From Sistotremastrum niveocremeum HHB9708 (taxonomy: Eukaryota > Basidiomycota > Agaricomycetes > Sistotremastrales > Sistotremastraceae), in contig KV419404.1 of assembly GCA_001630475.1 (NCBI GenBank), positions 416,225 through 480,224 of the forward strand: a DNA stretch of 64,000 nt, read 5' to 3'. Shown one piece after another: positions 46,674-57,702 of this stretch; the stretch's first letter is position 1; every line of letters begins with the position of its first letter. The position numbers and the translations under genes were made by a program. Below the pieces are notes generated by a model, which saw only the letters and a list, made by a program, of their open reading frames with translations, did no database searches and was not told where the DNA came from.

Positions 46674-49414
46674 TCATTGTCGAGCTCTCCAGCTCCATCT
46701 CGTGGCCTTGAACAGCACCCCTGTCCGCCTACTTGGGTCTTGGGACGTTTCAATCGTCAGTGATGAGCCGTCAACACACAGCCCGAATTTTTGAGCTAAA
46801 CTCGTTTCCTGACCTGCGCCTGTCCAAACGCAGATGCCGTCGGCGGTGAATTCGACGTCTGAGTTAGACAACCCGACGCCGAGGACATAGCTGTCTTCCA
46901 GAGACAGTCCAGTCGCGTTGACGTCTCCATTAGTAAGAGCGTGTGAGTCCGTTGGCATCGAGGGAGGACTCGCGGTACGATGGAGGTATGTACCATTGAG
47001 GGTAACAACTGTGTCTTCCTCGATGCCTTTCGAGGACTGTTTGTCATCAGCTGTGATGATCATCTCGCCGCTGCCCCTTGTAGGAGACGACCCTGGATGG
47101 ATGGCCACGTTGTCCGCGCCGTTGGTAGTAGGGTGAGGTGGAGTCTTTTCCCCAACAGAAGAAGTTGATATGGAGATCGACGAACGGTCTTCCGTTTGAC
47201 TGCTGGGCTTCCCTTTCTCCGCCTCAGCAATATCACCCTTGGACGGTCGACGAGATCGAGGAGATGCAGGAGTCTCTGATGAAGCCACCCGAGGATCGGC
47301 GGCTTGCCCAGAACTGACGATAAGAGGATGCTTGACCTTTTCTAGGCTCACATCCCACTTTCTCTCCTCACTCTCACCCAGGTTGCTGCTCTCCCTAAAA
47401 ATCAACAGCTCTTTGTCAACGCCTTCAAGCCCATCGGCACCTTCGACCACTAGCACTCTCTCCTCTTTCCGATCACCCGCTACGACCTCTTTGCGGAGAG
47501 ATGAGTCGACCTTCCGCTTTTTACGCGGACGAGGATTTGTAGAGGGCGATTGTGCACGTAAAGCATCCTGAGACGGAAAGAGGACGGAAGAAAGCAGAGA
47601 AGGGGTGTATTTGCAGCTATGAATATTTTTGATCAGTTGTTCCCAAAATAGTAGGAGAAAATTTGATCATACGCAATGCCACCGCTGAGCCCAAAAAGAA
47701 GACCCTGATTCTCGGCAAGCTTGTATGGGGCCGATGAAGAGTTCTCCCTGCGTCGTTTCCCACCGATGCCTGCGGAAGATAGAGAAGTGAGGGCAAGACC
47801 GGTCCTGCGCTCCGTGTATTCCAATAGGCGCGCGCGAAGATTAGGTAGATGGACAGTATGAGCTGTGCCAGGCTAAATCAAGACAAGAGGCAGATTAACA
47901 TTCCATATCCGCCGATCAAGAAGAAATCCAAGAATGCGTACCTCGACCCATTCCGCCCTTAAAATCTCCAAGCCACCGCCGTCGTGGCTCGAGCCCCAGT
48001 CGTAACTCCTCAGAAGAGGCGCGGCTCCCTTTCCGGATCTGCCTGTCTCCAATGGTTGCTCTCCATAACATCCTTTCCAAACTTTCGCACCCAAATCAGA
48101 TTGGTAGACGATACCAACATGAAGCTTAAGGTCTTTAAGCTGACGGCGACAGTCGGTGAGGGTGACGAGCCCCGAATGAATTGCACAGAGCACGGGATCC
48201 GAGTCATCTGTGTATATTCGACGTGGGAGTGGGGGTGGATACAAGGGTGAAGGTGCCTGTGTATAAATGGGAAAGCCGCCCCATAGTTTGAGTTGATTTG
48301 GCGGAGGGTTGGAAGTCGGAAGAAAATTAGCAGGGATGAGTAGTGTAAACGATGAGGTGGAAGGGGGATCGCTAGATCTGTTTTGGGGCGCACTAACACA
48401 CGGCGGGATGGGCGGACATGAGATGAGAGGGAAAGGGGAAGATGGATGGACAAAGGTGCCGAGGTGCAAAACCGGCGGTGGGGGCGGTGGATTTGGCGTC
48501 CCGGGAACGACAGGGGTGCGACGTCGATGAGAGCTGTGAGTTGGTTGAGGTTGGAGTTGACGCACCCCAGATGGTTCCGGGGGCGGCGCGGGTGCGATAT
48601 GAGGGAGTGACTGTGAGTGAGGACGACTTGGTAGCGGGGGGGGCGGAGTTTTCGAAGGGAATAAATGAACATTGCCATTAATGAGATTCGCATGATGTGG
48701 CTGCCGTTCTCTTTCTCGGTCGACGTCCATGACGTTGGGAGCGGGGGGCAACGAAGGAGGAGCTGGCGGCGGGTGATCTCGTTCCTGTCTTATTCGCCTC
48801 CTAGACGGCGCACCCGACTTCAATTTTGAGTTGTGAGCCTGGCTTGCGGACCAGGAGGCGTAGTCTTCATACGGTCTGATAGGCTGCAGAGACGCCATGG
48901 CGGGCGGTTCGAGAGGCGGGACGGCGGGGCTAATCGACGGAGGCGGGGCAGAGGTCGTCATAGCGAGCGTGGAAGGGGAGCGATGCGCCGGGGCTTGGGG
49001 CGCGGGAGAGTGGATCGGATAGGGTGGTTGCATATTTCTGAAGCCTTCACGCTCCCGCCGCTCTCGACGATCTCTGTCCCGCTCCCGCTCTCTGTCTCTT
49101 CCAGGGAAGTAGTCGACAGGCATCACGCCGAGCCCTCTTGCCTTTTCGGGCACTCTTTCGGCGGGAGTGTCAAATAGCGCAAGTGATGCTGGCGACGGAA
49201 GATTTTGAGGATGGTGGTGGTGCGAGCTCATCGTGGCCTCCGACGGTGGGCGTAGATGAAGATGGGGCAGACGTTGTTGGGAATGATGCGGCTGCTGAGC
49301 CTGCTGTTGGTGGTGCTGATGTTGCTGTTGTTGTTGTTGTCGCTGTTCGAGACGTTGGCGACGACTGAGGCGGTCGTCGGAGGGGGCATCCTGGAGGAGG
49401 CTGGCGACGTCCAT
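46674..49414 (-). CDS. RXT3: Rxt3-domain protein, likely subunit of an Rpd3L-type histone deacetylase complex
   Basis: Nuclear co-repressor subunit. The chosen start is ATG at 49414 (MDVASLLQDAPSDDRLSRRQ), as the frame upstream has no ATG before a stop. The N-terminal half is low-complexity: a Gln/His tract (about 49290-49340), a charged RDRERERDRDRRERRERE run (about 49060-49110) and long Pro-rich stretches. The Rxt3 domain lies at about 47900-48230: IYTDDSDPVLCAIHSGLV, then RRQLKDLKLHVGIVYQSD, then GGGLEILRAEWVEV and, in the next exon, HTVHLPNLRARLLEYTERR. The C-terminal part (46674-47600) is Ser/Thr-rich. The YTDDSD-(x)n-HSG block is the main evidence. Two or three introns join the parts. 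Confidence 0.82.
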
Positions 49415-49599
49415 GGCGTGCGGCGGACGATTGTTGTCGTCGTCTCCGGAAAACAAGTCTTCGGCGAATTCGGCAACCTCCGCCCTGGGGGCTCATTTCT
49501 CCACGTGCATTCTACGATCGCCAGATCTCCGATCGCTTACATACACGGCAATCATTTCTCACGGGCTGTTATTGTATAATGACATTATATTACGTCGCT

Positions 49600-52427
49600 T
49601 TATCCTTCGAAAAACAGCAAATCCTGCGCACTCAGCCCGCCGCTACCAGGCGTCGGTGTGTGCGAGACTGGCTTTGACTCCACCGGCGACGAGTCACTCA
49701 ACAAATCTTCTCCAAACATCGATTTCGGCGGCCCTGATATCGCTTGAGGAAGTGGTGATGGCGGCGCAGGCCATTGTCCAGGTCGTTGAGCAGCATGCGT
49801 TATCAGCTCAGCCACAGACCCAATTCGCCTTCCATTACTTCCTGTCTTGCGATGCATTGCTGGCGTTGCAGGTCCAGGCGGAGGTGCCAGCGTCGGGGAT
49901 AATGACGGAGATGCCGAGCGCACGGCTCGAAGCGGCGGAATCGACGGCGCCGGAGTCGGAGGCAAATGTGATACAAAGTCGCCAAATCCGTCGTCCTCGT
50001 CTAGCGCTCCCGTGCCTGTCTCAGGGGTAGGCGGCAAGCTTCCATTCAGTTTCGCCAAACCTTGATTTGCCCCGCCTAACGACTGCAGGGACGGCGGTGG
50101 TGATATCGATATTGAGCTCAGCGTCGTGGGTCGGGCAGGCGGAGGGGACTTGGAGAATGAAAGCACTGGCGGCGAGGGAGTCGCGCGCATAGGGGGAGGA
50201 GATAGTGTTGGCACCAGCGGCGAACCCAAGTCAATGGGACCACTCATCGGACGTTTGCTTGATGTTCCTTCGAACTCAGCAAACAGGTCAATTGCTGGTG
50301 CTTTGAAAGTCGCAGCAGCGGGCGGTGTCATACTCATACTCCGCACTGGAGTCTGAGATCGTATAGGGGCCAAAGGAGGGGGTAACGGAGCGCCAAACTC
50401 GAGTTCAGGTGACGAAGGCTTCAAGATAGAGTTTTTAGGCACCACTGGATTATACCACGTCTGCTTTCCTTCCAGTTTTGGAACCATAGACTCTGACAAA
50501 AGCTCGTCAAAGGCCAAATCCCCCTGCAAAGACTCTCCGTCTGACATAGATTCCATGTCTGTGACCGAAGAGGGAATTCGCATGTGTGTATGCTTTGGTA
50601 TTCGTTGAAGCACCGACGCAGCAGGCGGGGGAGGGGGAGATAGAGCTGGAGGAAGTTGATCGGACCCAAGGGAAGGCGAAAGACTGGTCAAGAAGTTATC
50701 CAGTGAGTCAAGAGAGTTAAGAGATGGGCCCGATGCTGTTGAGGATGACGGCGCGATTTCACCCAAAAATGAAAGGTCATCGGGAGATAATGATAATGAG
50801 TTGCTTGAGGTTGTCCGAGAATGGGCTGGTGTGGATGGTCCCGTAGATTTCGTTCTAGAAAACCGACTGAGGAAGCGGGATACCGCGGACGGTGGGACGG
50901 CAGCGGCTGAGGACTGGGTCTCAGGTGATGTGGCAGCCACAGGAGGTTGTGGTGTTGATGGACGCGATCCCGCAGATGGCGTAGAGCCAACTATTGGCGG
51001 CACGGGAGAGACAGGAGTTCGAACAGAGTCAATGCTTTGACGCGATGACACGGGAGAGGTGGAGGAAGCCACGGTAGATGTTGGCAATGAGAGGACGGAG
51101 GGTTTGGGGGAAGCTTGGGCAACAGGTGCCAAGGATTTAGGTGTTTCTGGACGAGGGGGGATTGGTATAGGTGTGCTGGTCTTCTTTCTTCCCCAGAATC
51201 CAAGCATGCCTGGCTTTGTCGCATCTTTGGAAGCCTTCTCCTCAACATTTTCTTCCTCGTCTCTCCCTAAGTTCCACCAATGATCTTCATTAGCTTTCTC
51301 GTTTCGCTCCTTAACAGCTTTCTCCCATTTCTCCACGTATTGCGAGTCCTTCGTACTAAGATGCGATAGTGGACTGTTTCGCGCCAGAGCGGTATGCCTG
51401 GTCAGCCGGTGTGCACTCTTGAACGAAGCAAATGTCTGGGTTTGGGCAAAGCGGATTGGTGTGGGGAGGTCGGTGGGTGTAAGCTCTTCAAGAAGGGATG
51501 AAAGATGATCCAAAAAGGAAATGCTTTCTTTTCTCCAAGATTCGGTTGAAGGATTTTCAGTTATGGGAGGAATCTCCAGGTCATGAGCCAGGCTCTTCCA
51601 GTCGTCCATAATGGCAGCAAGGACATGGGGAGGCTAAGAAAACGTATATCATGCGGAATGCTCAGATGAGACGAAGAAATTGAACGAACAACGCGTCTAT
51701 CCCTCATCATCTGCTCCTCCTGAGCTTTTGTCCACTCGTCTTCTTCAACTTCTGTATGATCGCTGTGCACAGTCCCCGCACTCCAGACAACTTCCACATC
51801 GTCCACATCGTCAAAGTGACGCGGAGCTGAAGGCCATTTCTCGTCGTCATCGTCTTCTTCGGAGTGCGAAGTGATATGAGGATCGTACGGAGTACCCGTT
51901 TCGAAACTTCCAAACGGGTCTGGTGAGGGGGGTGCAAGAGGAGCTGTAAAGGTCGTCGTAGGAGTATCTTCGCTCGAAGGAGGTGGAGAGGTTCTGGCTG
52001 GTGGAAGGTCTGGTATTGGGGAGCGAGGGGGTGTCGGTAGAATGGGAGGTGGAGATGAGGATCGTTCGCTCGCAGCCTTGCTTACTTCCTCGGCATCCTC
52101 GAACTCTGGCTCAGCTTCTGCTTCAGCTTGCGGTTCGGTCTCGGACTCATGGCTCGACCATGTATCTGTTCTGGTAGGCTTCCAGGTAAATGAAGGAACT
52201 GTGTCCGGTTCCGCATCGTCTTCCCATTTTATGCCAGAGCCTCCTAAAGGGTTCCAGGATGAGATGCCAACATCAACTTCAGAGTCATGAAGCGCGTCGG
52301 ATGGTTGGAAATTCCACTGGGGGAGAGTATTCAGAGGACTACTTCTAGCACCTGAGCTCGTTGTAGGTGCAGTAGGTTTAGGCTGCTCAGAGTCGTTTGT
52401 CCAAGCGTTTCCCCAGAGATCGTCCAT
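49600..52427 (-). CDS. Uncharacterised Ser/Pro-rich protein with FGxF-type motifs
   Basis: Not recognised as a known gene. Exon 1 starts MDDLWGNAWTNDSEQPKP and ends EEQMMRDRR. One intron (about 51630-51682) joins it to PPHVLAAIMDDWKSLAHDLE, so the two long frames form one protein of about 940 residues. The only part that looks folded is a helical block FLDHLSSLLEELTPTDLPTP, then FASFKSAHRLTRHTALARNS, ending YVEKWEKAVKERNEKANED. The rest is Ser/Pro/Thr-rich. Short motifs DPFGSF, DLFAEF, DGFGDF and SMFGED, plus acidic-leucine ends EDLLSD and QDLLFFEG, resemble FGxF and clathrin-box-like peptides of trafficking accessory proteins such as aftiphilin. That role is inference. It is divergent from MAK11 with 208 bp between starts. 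Confidence 0.7.
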
Positions 52428-52635
52428 GGACGGTGAGCCTGAGACCGTTGTAGCTCCGGATTCCGATCAACGTCGGGGAAAATACACAGAAAATGGTCCA
52501 GAAAATATATTTTATAGCGTTCAGAGCAGTCTCGAGAACACACGCCTATTAGTTTTGCGAGTATATACCAACATGTCATGGTTGAAATTATGTTCTGCTG
52601 TGGTGGCACAAAATACTGTAGGCCGAGTCTAACAC

Positions 52636-54181
52636 ATGCCGCTTCAATTTCCGGAAGCGCCTTCCATGTCCCTCCAACCTCGAAAAAAGCGAAAGGTCGC
52701 CTTCGAAGCCCCATCCAATGCTTCCAAAGGAAAAGCTCCTGAAAAATCCAAGAGATCATCTGCTGTCGCTTTTGATGTCCCTTCGCCAAAACAGAAAGTC
52801 AAAGCAGCAGCGACAACGGCCAAAAAGCCTGTCGAATCCGTGCCAAGCTCCAAATTCAAAATCGTCGCGGGCTCCTACGAAAAGATTTTGATTGGGCTCG
52901 AAGGCTCCTTCCCTGATCCCTCATCGTCTATACCAGAGCTAAAGCCTGTCTTTATCTTTCCTGCTCATGTTTCATCAGTTCGAGCCATTGCGACGTCACC
53001 GGAGGGGGGCAAATGGCTGGCTACTGGTTCTACGGATGAGATCATCAAGGTTTGGGATTTGAGAAGACGGAAGGAAGTAGGAGGTCTTATGCATCATGAA
53101 GGTATGTTGGTGCCCAAGCATTTGAGACGTTCTCTCACCATTCGTACCTAGGTTCAATAACACATCTCGTATTCCCCGACCGTTCGCATCTTCTTTCTGC
53201 ATCTGAAGACGGCACAATCAGTGTATTCCGCGTTCGAGATTGGGTGCTTCTCCGTTCTCTCAAGGGCCATAAGGGCCGTGTGAATAACATCGCTGTTCAC
53301 CCCAGTCGAAAAGTTGCTCTGAGTGTTGGAAAGGATCGCACAATTCGTATGTGGGACCTGGTCCGTGGAAAGGGTGTGGCTAGTGTGAAGCTGGGCAAAG
53401 GTATGTGGTTACATGCTGATAACTATCATGGTTTCTCATGAATATGCAGAGGGCGAAATTATTCGTTGGTCAAGAAATGGCACTCAATTTGCCGTCCAGT
53501 CACATTCAACTATTGACTTATATTCTACTGTAGGTTCTTATCATTGTGATGCCTTCTTGAACTAACAACGCATAGGACATGGCCTTATTACACACTATTA
53601 CACACCCTTCCCGACTGCACGACCTGAGATTCCACATACTTTCTCAGGATCGTGAAGTTCTTCTGGTTGCAGCAGAAGACAAAAAAGTCACTGCTTACGC
53701 CCTCCCTTCGGATACAAAACAACCTCCCACCATAGTGGCTGAATTCATTGGACATACTAACCGGTCTGTTTTCGATGACAAGACCAAGCCGTATCTTCCA
53801 ACTGATTGTCATCTCAGCGTAAAATCTATTGACACTCTTGAAGTCGCTCTGCCGATGAAGAAAACAATGACTTTGCTCGCCAGCGCTTCTTCGGATGGTC
53901 TCATCAACATCTACGATATTTCCTCCATCCCATCAGAATCAGGATCAACACCTTCAATCGAACGCATAGCTCATTATGACACTAAAGGTAGCCGGTTAAT
54001 ATGCGTCGCGCTGGCAGATGGCGCAGTGTCTACATCCACTCCGATTTCTGGCAAGAAAAGAGCGGCTGATGAAGACGACGATGAGGAGAGCGATGAGGAG
54101 GTCTTGGCAAAACTCCCTTTAGAAGATGAGGCACACGGATCTGGCGAAGAAGGAGATGAAGACGAGGACGACGAGGAGTAA
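52636..54181 (+). CDS. MAK11: WD40 ribosome-biogenesis protein MAK11 (PAK1IP1)
   Basis: Nucleolar WD40 protein needed for 60S subunit assembly. It starts MPLQFPEAPSMSLQPRKKRK with a Lys-rich lead. The propeller blades are ATSPEGGKWLATGSTDEIIK with VWDLRRRKEVGGLMHHEG, then SHLLSASEDGTISVFRVRDW, then LKGHKGRVNNIAVHPSRKVA with SVGKDRTIRMWDLVRGK, then IRWSRNGTQFAVQSHSTIDL, and last LLASASSDGLINIYDIS. HKGRVN-(x)4-HPS-(x)n-GKDRTIRMWDL is diagnostic for Mak11. The C-terminal tail is a run of Asp/Glu (about 54058-54178). Introns are short; one of 54 bp (53764-53817) is a multiple of three and has no stop. The stop is 44 bp from that of GPATCH1 on the other strand. Confidence 0.92.
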
Positions 54182-54225
54182 TTAGTTGATCAGCCATCCT
54201 ATCCATTCGTACATGCATTATAATA

Positions 54226-57200
54226 TTATAAGAAATCTACAGCGCGCTTTCTCCCCCGATGAGGATCTTTCGTCGGTTTGTCCTGCTCCAGATCCGTATC
54301 CGGGAAGCAGGGTACAACTGGCTCATCCGTAGTATTCACGGTCGCGGGTGGAGGTTTCTCAACCCACATATCATCATCTTCCATCGGGACGTCTTCCGAC
54401 ACCTTGCCATCGTCTCTTTTCTCCTTTTTTCGCTTCTTCTTGCGCCGTTCTTTGTCAGGGGAATCAGATCTGGTCGGGACGATTTGCAGATCATCCGTTT
54501 CAAAGGATAAAATAGCCTTTCCCTTCCCTTTCTTTTTCGACTCTTTTTTGTCCTTCTCCTTTTGCTCTTTTCGGGAGGGCGCATCTTTCGTTCTGTCCGA
54601 CCTGGAAACAAATGTAGGCCTGAAAGTAGAGATATCCACAGGTGTATTGCCCAGTGTACTCGAAGTTGAAGGTTCGTAAAGAGGAGCGGAAGAAGGCGCT
54701 GCTGATGGGTGTGCAGGAACGATGGATGCGGGAACATTATTTGGCACTGATTCTGGAAGGTCAGATGGTGTTGGTGCAGCCTCAGCAGTGGCAGCAGGCG
54801 CTGTCTCGGCCTCGTCTTCACTGGATTCATCGTCGCTGGCAAAGATGGCCTTGAATATGTCCCTCTCAGGTCTTGTGTACTCAAGGACATCGCGGCCCTG
54901 ATCGTCATCATCTCCCAAGCCGATATTCGATATGTCTTTCTTCGCAGTGGGACCAGAACGAAAGGACGCAGTCGCTGCAGCTACTGTTTCTTCAGATGGT
55001 CCCGCGCCTAACGCCCCGATCGGTGGTCCAGCCGATAAATCTGGTTTCCACTCTGGTTCAGCAGCAACACCCGAGGCCATCAGTGGAGGTGCTTCCACTT
55101 CTGGTCCCTTCACGCCAAATCGTTTGCAGAGTAATTTGGCGGGGGCCCATGGCTTGGTCTCTCGGGTCAATGCACCGAACATGCCCAGGCGTGCCGCGCG
55201 ACGTTTCGGCTCTTCTTCAGGCTCCTTCGGTGTCTCCGAGACTGAACTGTCTTCTCGAAGGCCATCGACAGATGGTGTATACAGACCCTCTTTCGGCTTT
55301 GATCCCAAATCTTGTATGGAGGCGGTAGCAAACCGACCACCGAGAGCGCCAGATGAGGGCTTAAATATTAGCGCCGACTTGGCGAACTCTCGAAGTTCAT
55401 GTGTGAATTCTTCTCTATTTTGGCCACGGCGGGGTAGAAGGGCGGTTTCGCCAGGAGATGCTTGGGATTGAAGGTAGCTCGTGTAGCGGGCCTGCTTGTC
55501 AGGGTTGGATGTGAACGGTTGGAAGCCCGAGAGCGCAGCTCGTGCCACTGCCGGATCAGTATGTGGAATCAAGGCTTCGTCAGGAGCTTGACTATCATCA
55601 GGGACTTCAACGGTAGTCAATGAAGTTGTGGTTGCTAGGTTTTGAAGCCGCTCTCGATCCTTTGGCGCTAAGTAATCAAACACGGATTTGGGGGTAGCAG
55701 GTAGACGTGCTTCTCCGAGAGCTGCGCCTCTCTAAACGAGGATTAGACATACACATGCGTGATAGATAATTTCGCCGACCTCGTCAGCGGTCAAAGTGAC
55801 AGCGAATGCGCCCCTTCGGCTGGGATGCACGAATGACGGTTTGGCTGGAACGTTTTCCTTGTCTTCTTGCTTAACGTCCTGGGACCAAACGCGCCTGGGA
55901 TCCGGCGTCCAGTCTTTGGGGATCTCTGGTACGGGAAACCTTCCGGAAGGTAAGCCAACGGCATAATCACGACCAACGGCATGGACCCACCAGGTATCTT
56001 CGGAAACAGGCTTATCAGATAGTACAAATCCAGGAAGAAGGGGTCTTCCATCACTAAAAGTCGAAGACGAAGCCGGTCTTCTATTCAAAGTCTCCTGTTG
56101 GCTTGCCTGGCCCGGTCTTCCCATTACAATATGATCATCTTGATCTTTCTCCTCCTCATCGAAGGCAAGTCTTCTCCCACCTCCTCTCGAGCCACCGTCA
56201 TATACATCAACGTCGTCGTCATCCGCATCATTCAATGCACCAAGACCAAATCCAGCTAGAGCGCGGTTAGTCAAATTCATAAGAATGATTAACCGAAAAA
56301 ATCATACCGCTGATATTAGGACCATTATCAGACACTGAAGTTGTGCGACCATCGACAGACTGTTGGAGATTAAGTCCTGGATTATATCCTAGGCCGAAAG
56401 AGTTGTCTTTTCGTTGAAAGAGCAACACTTTAGTGTCGCGGGGAGCATAAAGATGTTTATTGGCAGGATCATCTTCGTCGACGTCCTTTGGGGGTTCGAA
56501 GGGTCTTGAAGACGATTGTTGATCTTGGAGAATAAGCTGCTTATATGGGATTCTGGGGCCGATTCCCTGTCCCGGTTTCCATCCCATTTTACGGAGCAGA
56601 AGCGATCCAGCAGAATCTTTAGTGGATGGAATCATGCTTTCCAGAGCGCTTGCTATGGAACTGAGCGTTCCGTTCAGATTACAGACGATCGGGACTGTGC
56701 TTGGGAGACTTACTCATTCTGCACATCTCCACCGCGTGTGCCCAGTTCTGCTTGAGTGCCTCCAAGCAAGTCCATTTCCTCATGTGTGTCCACGAGCTTC
56801 CGATCGTCTCTGGCTGCCTCGAGATCTTCTTCGTCCATGAAATCCTCTGGGCGAGCCTGTTTCTTGGAGGCACGATCCGAACGCGAGGAAACGAAGGTAG
56901 AGGGCGCCCATCCTGAAACAGAGAATCAGACCAGATGTGGTTTTAGGTAGAGTTAACAAACCTTCTTTGGACCCGACAGTATTGAAGTAACCCGCAGAGA
57001 ATCCTCCTGTGAAAGCACCATGTAGCCGTCGTCTTCCCTGTTCATCTCTAACCTGGATACGACTAGCGTGAATGAGTGGTCTTGGCTTCACGGATTGAAG
57101 GTATTCAAACCTCTTGCTTCCATAATGGTACGAATTCGCCGGTGTCTTTGGACTTCTCTAAAGGAGGAAGAGGCGTTCCAATCTTGGCTGGAATGTTAGC

Positions 57201-57313
57201 TCAGTTCCGGTGAATAAAGCAATACGTACTAAGCAAAATGACTCCGTTAGCTTCGGGTTGTTGCCTTCAATACCTAAGTCTGCAAGCTTGCGTTTGAGTT
57301 GACCAGAGTGCAT
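54226..57313 (-). CDS. GPATCH1: G-patch domain protein 1 (DUF1604/TGH family)
   Basis: Spliceosome-associated G-patch protein; relatives act with DEAH helicases in splicing or small-RNA work. The start at 57313 reads [20 protein letters not shown], then after an intron [20 protein letters not shown] and [20 protein letters not shown] with [19 protein letters not shown], which is the DUF1604 N-terminal domain. [20 protein letters not shown] leads to the G-patch, [20 protein letters not shown]. The middle carries [35 protein letters not shown] and a SURP-like [20 protein letters not shown]. The C-terminal third is Lys/Glu/Ser-rich with nuclear-localisation-like [12 protein letters not shown] stretches and ends [10 protein letters not shown]. 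All family blocks are in order. Confidence 0.93.
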
Positions 57314-57702
57314 AACGAGCAAGCATCGGAGAAGACTCCGATATCACCGCACATAGTAAGTTGCGGTCAACATCAACTTCAAGTTGCAGACTCGGACGGT
57401 GCAGCTTGGATGACTACAGCATCTCATTCTCTGATCTTACGATCTATATTATAACACTGCACAGAAGTCAAGTCGTGCCTTATTTCCTACTTGAGGCGCA
57501 ACCTGCCGCCTAGAGCACGAGCCCTCCATCTGCACTCAATGCCACTTATCGATTACTATGAACTGGGAATGCTACGCCGTCTAGAATGCTTATCACTGTC
57601 ATGGAAAGCTAGGGAACTAACGTGGGTTGGTACAAAAAATCTGCCAAGGAGCTATCCAGAACATCGCAGTCTGGAGCGTGTCGAGATGCTTCGATTGAAA
57701 AT
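57314..57702. other. Intergenic region GPATCH1 / NRPS-like gene
   Basis: This 389-bp stretch holds the GPATCH1 promoter and the 3' end of the NRPS-like gene. An open plus-strand frame of 71 codons (57491-57706) has no recognisable features. Confidence 0.4.

Noticed and set aside
49415-49456. Rxt3 frame extended upstream of 49414
   Set aside because: The frame stays open but has no ATG before an upstream stop, so the first usable start is 49414.
48010-50030. Long antisense and alternate frames over the Rxt3 and Ser/Pro-rich genes
   Set aside because: They are produced by the biased Pro/Gln/Ser codons of the real genes; they lack domains and are Arg/Pro-rich noise.
54336-54911. Second minus-strand frame of 191 codons inside GPATCH1
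   Set aside because: It overlaps the Lys/Glu-rich C-terminus of GPATCH1 in another frame and has no domain.
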